A stretch of DNA of 64,000 nucleotides from assembly GCA_026874595.1 (NCBI GenBank), contig CM049316.1:9290839-9354838 (forward strand). The letters run 5' to 3'. Shown here piece after piece: positions 60,895-64,000 of this stretch. Both the position numbers and the translations under genes were made by a program. The stretch is from Sipunculus nudus. Lineage: Eukaryota > Annelida > Sipuncula > Golfingiida > Sipunculidae. Position 1 is the first letter of the stretch; every line of letters begins with the position of its first letter. A model generated the notes under the pieces. It ran no database searches. It was not told where the DNA came from and worked only from the letters and a program-made list of their open reading frames with translations.

Positions 60895-61215
60895 TGTGCA
60901 CTGAAGCATGTCAGAGAAAAAAGTCACGGGAGCTCAGGTGTCTGATTTAAGTCTAAATAAACTGTATAGTATTTTGATGGTGAATGAGTTAGGTCACAGA
61001 CGGAACGTAACTGGAGCGAAAAAAATACCTATAAATAAAGATCTCTGAAAGGTGTTTCTTAAGGTATAAAGATGGAAACAACAAAGGGTAATTGTTACTT
61101 CACTCTGTAAGTGCGAATTGGAGCAGAGCTTAGAATGGGCCTTATTGCACACCATTTTGAATAGCGTTGGGTACAAATGGAATGCAACTGGAGCGAAAAA
61201 TAATCAACAAGGTCT
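60895..61215. repeat. local two-copy direct repeat at right edge of duplication
   Basis: GTAAGTG.GxA.TG.AGCA and GGAA.G.AACTGGAGCGAAAAA occur at about 60890/61000 and again at about 61108/61180. A short direct duplication therefore lies across the copy 2 boundary. Confidence 0.45.
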
Positions 61216-61479
61216 GATAAAGGGATAATGCTCAAAATATTATAAAGGAATGAATATGCCTCTGGCAAGAAACCCCCCCCCCCCCCAAAAAAAAAATAAA
61301 TAATAAATAAATAAATAAATAGATAAAATAAATAAATAAAATCTGATGTCACGCTTCAGTAACATATGATCATCTGTCCAGCTGCTTACATATGCTTGCC
61401 ATAATATCTGTGAATGGAGTATTCTCCCCGTGTACAAAAGAATCGCCCTGTGTCACAATGGTATATAATCCTTTGAAAA

Positions 61480-61640
61480 ATATATAATGGTGATTCAGGT
61501 TACCTCCTATAGACCAACACTCTTGGCTGGAGCCGACCGTGTGAAATCTGACCGCTTCTCGACTGAGATTCGATCTCACGATCGATCTGAGCACACTGCT
61601 CAGACCCAAGACCGCAGAAACCGGTAGCTCTTGATGATTA
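61480..61640 (-). mobile_element. possible tRNA-derived SINE
   Basis: The minus strand shows GTCTGAGCAGTGTGCTCAG (A-box-like) and, 31 bp on, GATCGAATCTC, which fits the B-box consensus GWTCRANNC. A GC-richer tail follows. The stem regions do not make a convincing tRNA. Boundaries are approximate. Confidence 0.3.
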
Positions 61641-61776
61641 ACGTATCATTTGACCTAATATAAATAACACACATATTTCAAGTCACGGTATGTAAATGAA
61701 TCTGAACTTGTGATGTAGATTTTGAATGAAGCAGGTATAATGGTACCAATTGGTCAACTGGGATGCATCATAACTC

Positions 61777-61778
<2 letters not shown>

Positions 61779-61869
<91 letters not shown>
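61779..61869. repeat. compound (AT)n-(AG)n microsatellite
   Basis: AT run to 61830, then AG run to 61869; another short AT run follows at about 61899-61917. Confidence 0.95.
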
Positions 61870-61874
<5 letters not shown>

Positions 61875-62127
61875 AGGTTTTCTGCAATCAACAACTACTA
61901 TATATATATATATATACTGAGTTTACTTTTAACTTGTCTACTTAGTCGGATAGCAATAATTTTTTAATGCAAAATAAGAAAGTATATCGAGAGCATTTTC
62001 AGACAAAATTTCAAACAAAATGCTTTGTGTTAATTTTTATTTATAATCAAAGCGGTTAACTTATCTGTACTATTGCTTGGAGGATAATGTAATGACTGTG
62101 TTATTTGGCCCATTCATTTTAGCCTTT

Positions 62128-62512
62128 AGTCAACTCACCATGCACCAAAAACCCTCCGCGAGGAAAGTGACTGTAGTTTGGTGGACACTGATACAAAAGC
62201 TTCACCTTTTAAAGATGGTAGCCCTTTGACACTTTACTGCTCTCGGATCGTCTTCGTCTGTCTCACAGAGGAGTCATACGTGTATTCAGGAACCTTAATC
62301 TTGGAGACCGTGTGCCATACAACAGGAATTTAAAAATACCAAATCATGCGGAGGCAACGGCAGTGACACACACAGGACAAACACGTGATGCCAACAAGAT
62401 GTCGTGGTCAGTCCAAGCCCCATCGACGACGCAAGTTCACTTTAAGAACGGAAACCGCAGAATAGTCGAGGAAATCCTAGCATACAATTTCATCGAAAGC
62501 CGGTAACGGTAA
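62128..62512 (+). other. unassigned stretch with two overlapping open frames
   Basis: After an acceptor-like TTTTAGCCTTTAG (about 62127) one frame reads through DCSLVDTDTKASPFKDGSPL to a stop near 62332. A second frame runs from about 62212 to TAA at 62506 (HRGVIRVFRNLNLGDRVPYN onward). Base composition is less AT-rich than the surroundings. No domain was recognised. It could be a dead exon or repeat-borne fragment. Confidence 0.2.
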
Positions 62513-63172
62513 AAGATCTGAGCCAAAACGCGGGAACTGGGTAATGTGACCAAAGGGTGTGATCTTAATTTCCCTAAGGTTTGTTTCGATTGTAGCAAAG
62601 AAGGGTACACAGCAAAACAGGCACACAGCCACAATACCAGGCAAAATCTTACGTCCCATAAATGGCCGCATGTTCAGGAGAACACAAATATAGCTCAGTC
62701 AATCAGTTAATGAGGCAAATTATACCGAAATTTTAAAATACCGAAAAAAAACTTCCTTTTATTTTGCTCAGTTGCAACATACTCATATGTATATATATAA
62801 TCTTTAAAGAGAATTATTTTCCCTCGTAATACCCTTTGCTCTGTGTGTAAGACCTTTTTGCTGAGGCCCTTTACATTGCTACATATGGGCCTTGTTTAGC
62901 TTATATATAGCTGAATGAATACAATTTGTCATTTTTTATTTATTATTATTATTTTAACTAGAATGATTTTATTATCACGAATTATAAATGACTACTGTAT
63001 ACGTTTTTAGCTTAAACGTATGCTTAATGCTTAAACCCATATGATAGTTGTGCTTGTTTTTAATGTGCTTCTTTATATTTAACTGCTTTTAGTGTGCATG
63101 ATACTTAACTTTGTCTTATTATTATACTGGGCCACTTCAGCATTGATGTCTCAAATGCTCGTGGTCCTAGCA

Positions 63173-63495
63173 GTATCAAAAGCGGATCCAGTGTGTGTGT
63201 GTCAGGGGGGGGGGGGGGGTGTCCAGGGGGTCTGAAGCCCACCTTTTTCAGCCGCCGCAACCTTATTTTATAATGGGTTCATACCAAGATTTGCCTCCTA
63301 GAACGCCCCCTCCCGATTCCGGACATGGGGAACTTTTTCAGGTTTTATCAGAATCAGAATCGGGGGGGGGGGGGGGGTGACAGGGGGCCATGAGACCCCC
63401 CCGCCTTCAGCGCCGCAACCATTTTTTTAAAGGTCTCAGACAAAGTTTGCAGCCTGAACCCCTCTTTTTCCTAAATCCTGGATCCGCCCCTGAGA
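63173..63495. mobile_element. MITE-like element with GCGGATCCAG ends (hAT-like)
   Basis: AGCGGATCCAG at 63181-63191 and CTGGATCCGC at about 63478-63487 form 10-bp inverted ends. Long G-runs (63206-63219, 63362-63377) and a twice-repeated block (CCGCCGCAACC / AGCGCCGCAACC) lie inside. GGGGCGGATCCAGGATTT-type ends are characteristic of hAT-like MITEs. Target duplication was not resolved. Confidence 0.5.
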
Positions 63496-64000
63496 ATTAA
63501 TTATACATGCAATCTACTTCAGCTGTCCTAATTCAGCTGACAAGATAACCTACACGTGTAACATCATCATCGGAAACATCTATTGATTAATTATTAACAT
63601 CAGTCCCGGAGTATTCATGAGTATATCACTTAACACATTAAGTATCCTGAACGAAAGCAATACCACTCGCCCGTCGATACTATGTAATACTAGTATTTGA
63701 CGTTAATTATTTTATCGAAGAGTTGATAGCTAAAAAGATAAATATTGTACATGCAATCAATAAGGTTACATGAGATTTTTGGAAACGCATGTTCCTCAAA
63801 ATGTATCAAATAACCACGCACCCCTGAAAAGTAGGAGATGAGTTATCAAAGATGAAATTCATAATGCTATGAAATATCAACTTATATATATAAGACCTAT
63901 AGACACAAACAATGGACACGCATTTCTTATTTTACTGTTTACAGAACCCTTAGAAATTATATGAACAAACAGCTAAAAGAGCATAAAAGAAAGTTTAGTA
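63496..64000. other. right-edge intergenic DNA
   Basis: AT-rich sequence; no gene, RNA or element end was recognised. Confidence 0.5.

Larger units (their letters stand above)
45420..61045. repeat. segmental duplication, copy 2 (enlarged by insertions)
   Basis: Collinear with copy 1 and in the same orientation. Extra sequence relative to copy 1 is about 0.4 kb at 46070-46480, a 5.8-kb LINE at 47599-53421 and about 2.1 kb at 58543-60684. Exon 2 of the Ebony-like gene differs at about 18 of 563 amino acids (counted by eye), so the duplication is fairly recent. Confidence 0.85.

Noticed and set aside
1-64000. CRISPR arrays, operons, ribosome-binding sites, rRNA genes
   Set aside because: Sequence is eukaryotic; no regularly spaced short repeats with unique spacers and no rRNA-like segment were seen.

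Overview
The window is animal nuclear DNA: AT-rich, with intron-split genes, long intergenic stretches, microsatellites and many decayed transposons. The gene types (ectodomain LRR receptors, an Ebony-like NRPS-like enzyme) and the style of the dispersed repeats suggest a marine lophotrochozoan, most likely a mollusc. That placement is inference; no single marker proves it.

Layout. (1) 0-11.4 kb: a tRNA-derived SINE, a TTAA-flanked piggyBac-type MITE, a minisatellite, and LRR receptor gene 1 (coding exons 4617-5611 and 7355-7628, + strand). (2) 11.4-33.4 kb: a transposon-rich gene desert. It holds decayed LINE pieces on the minus strand (15.3-16.2 kb, 20.5-20.85 kb, 24.9-26.65 kb, the last with a 12-bp target duplication), several MITEs, a divergent long inverted repeat (27.1-29.0 kb), one possible orphan terminal exon (11.56-11.69 kb) and one possible orphan promoter/5' exon (18.1-18.5 kb). 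(3) 33.4-36.4 kb: a ~149-bp tandem array, then LRR receptor gene 2 (34405-35390 and 36169-36427, + strand), a paralogue of gene 1 with the same intron position and phase. (4) 36.8-61.05 kb: a direct tandem segmental duplication. Copy 1 (about 36.8-44.4 kb) carries an apparently intact four-exon minus-strand gene for an 865-residue Ebony-like adenylation/carrier/acyltransferase protein. Copy 2 (about 45.4-61.05 kb) carries the same gene with a nonsense codon just before the carrier serine and two single-base deletions. It is enlarged by a near-complete but broken APE-type LINE (47599-53421, 13-bp target duplication, empty site visible in copy 1) and a ~2.1-kb insertion in the 5' intron. (5) 61-64 kb: microsatellites, a MITE-like element and unassigned sequence.

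Function. The two LRR genes encode type I membrane receptors (LRRNT - about 10 LRRs - LRRCT - TM - short basic tail), and both tails contain an ITIM-like V-x-Y-S-x-V motif. The Ebony-like gene most likely couples an adenylated amino acid (beta-alanine in the insect enzyme) to an amine. Nothing in the sequence links the receptors to the enzyme functionally. Coordinates of spliced genes were derived by eye from splice consensus, reading frame and comparison of the two duplicate copies.
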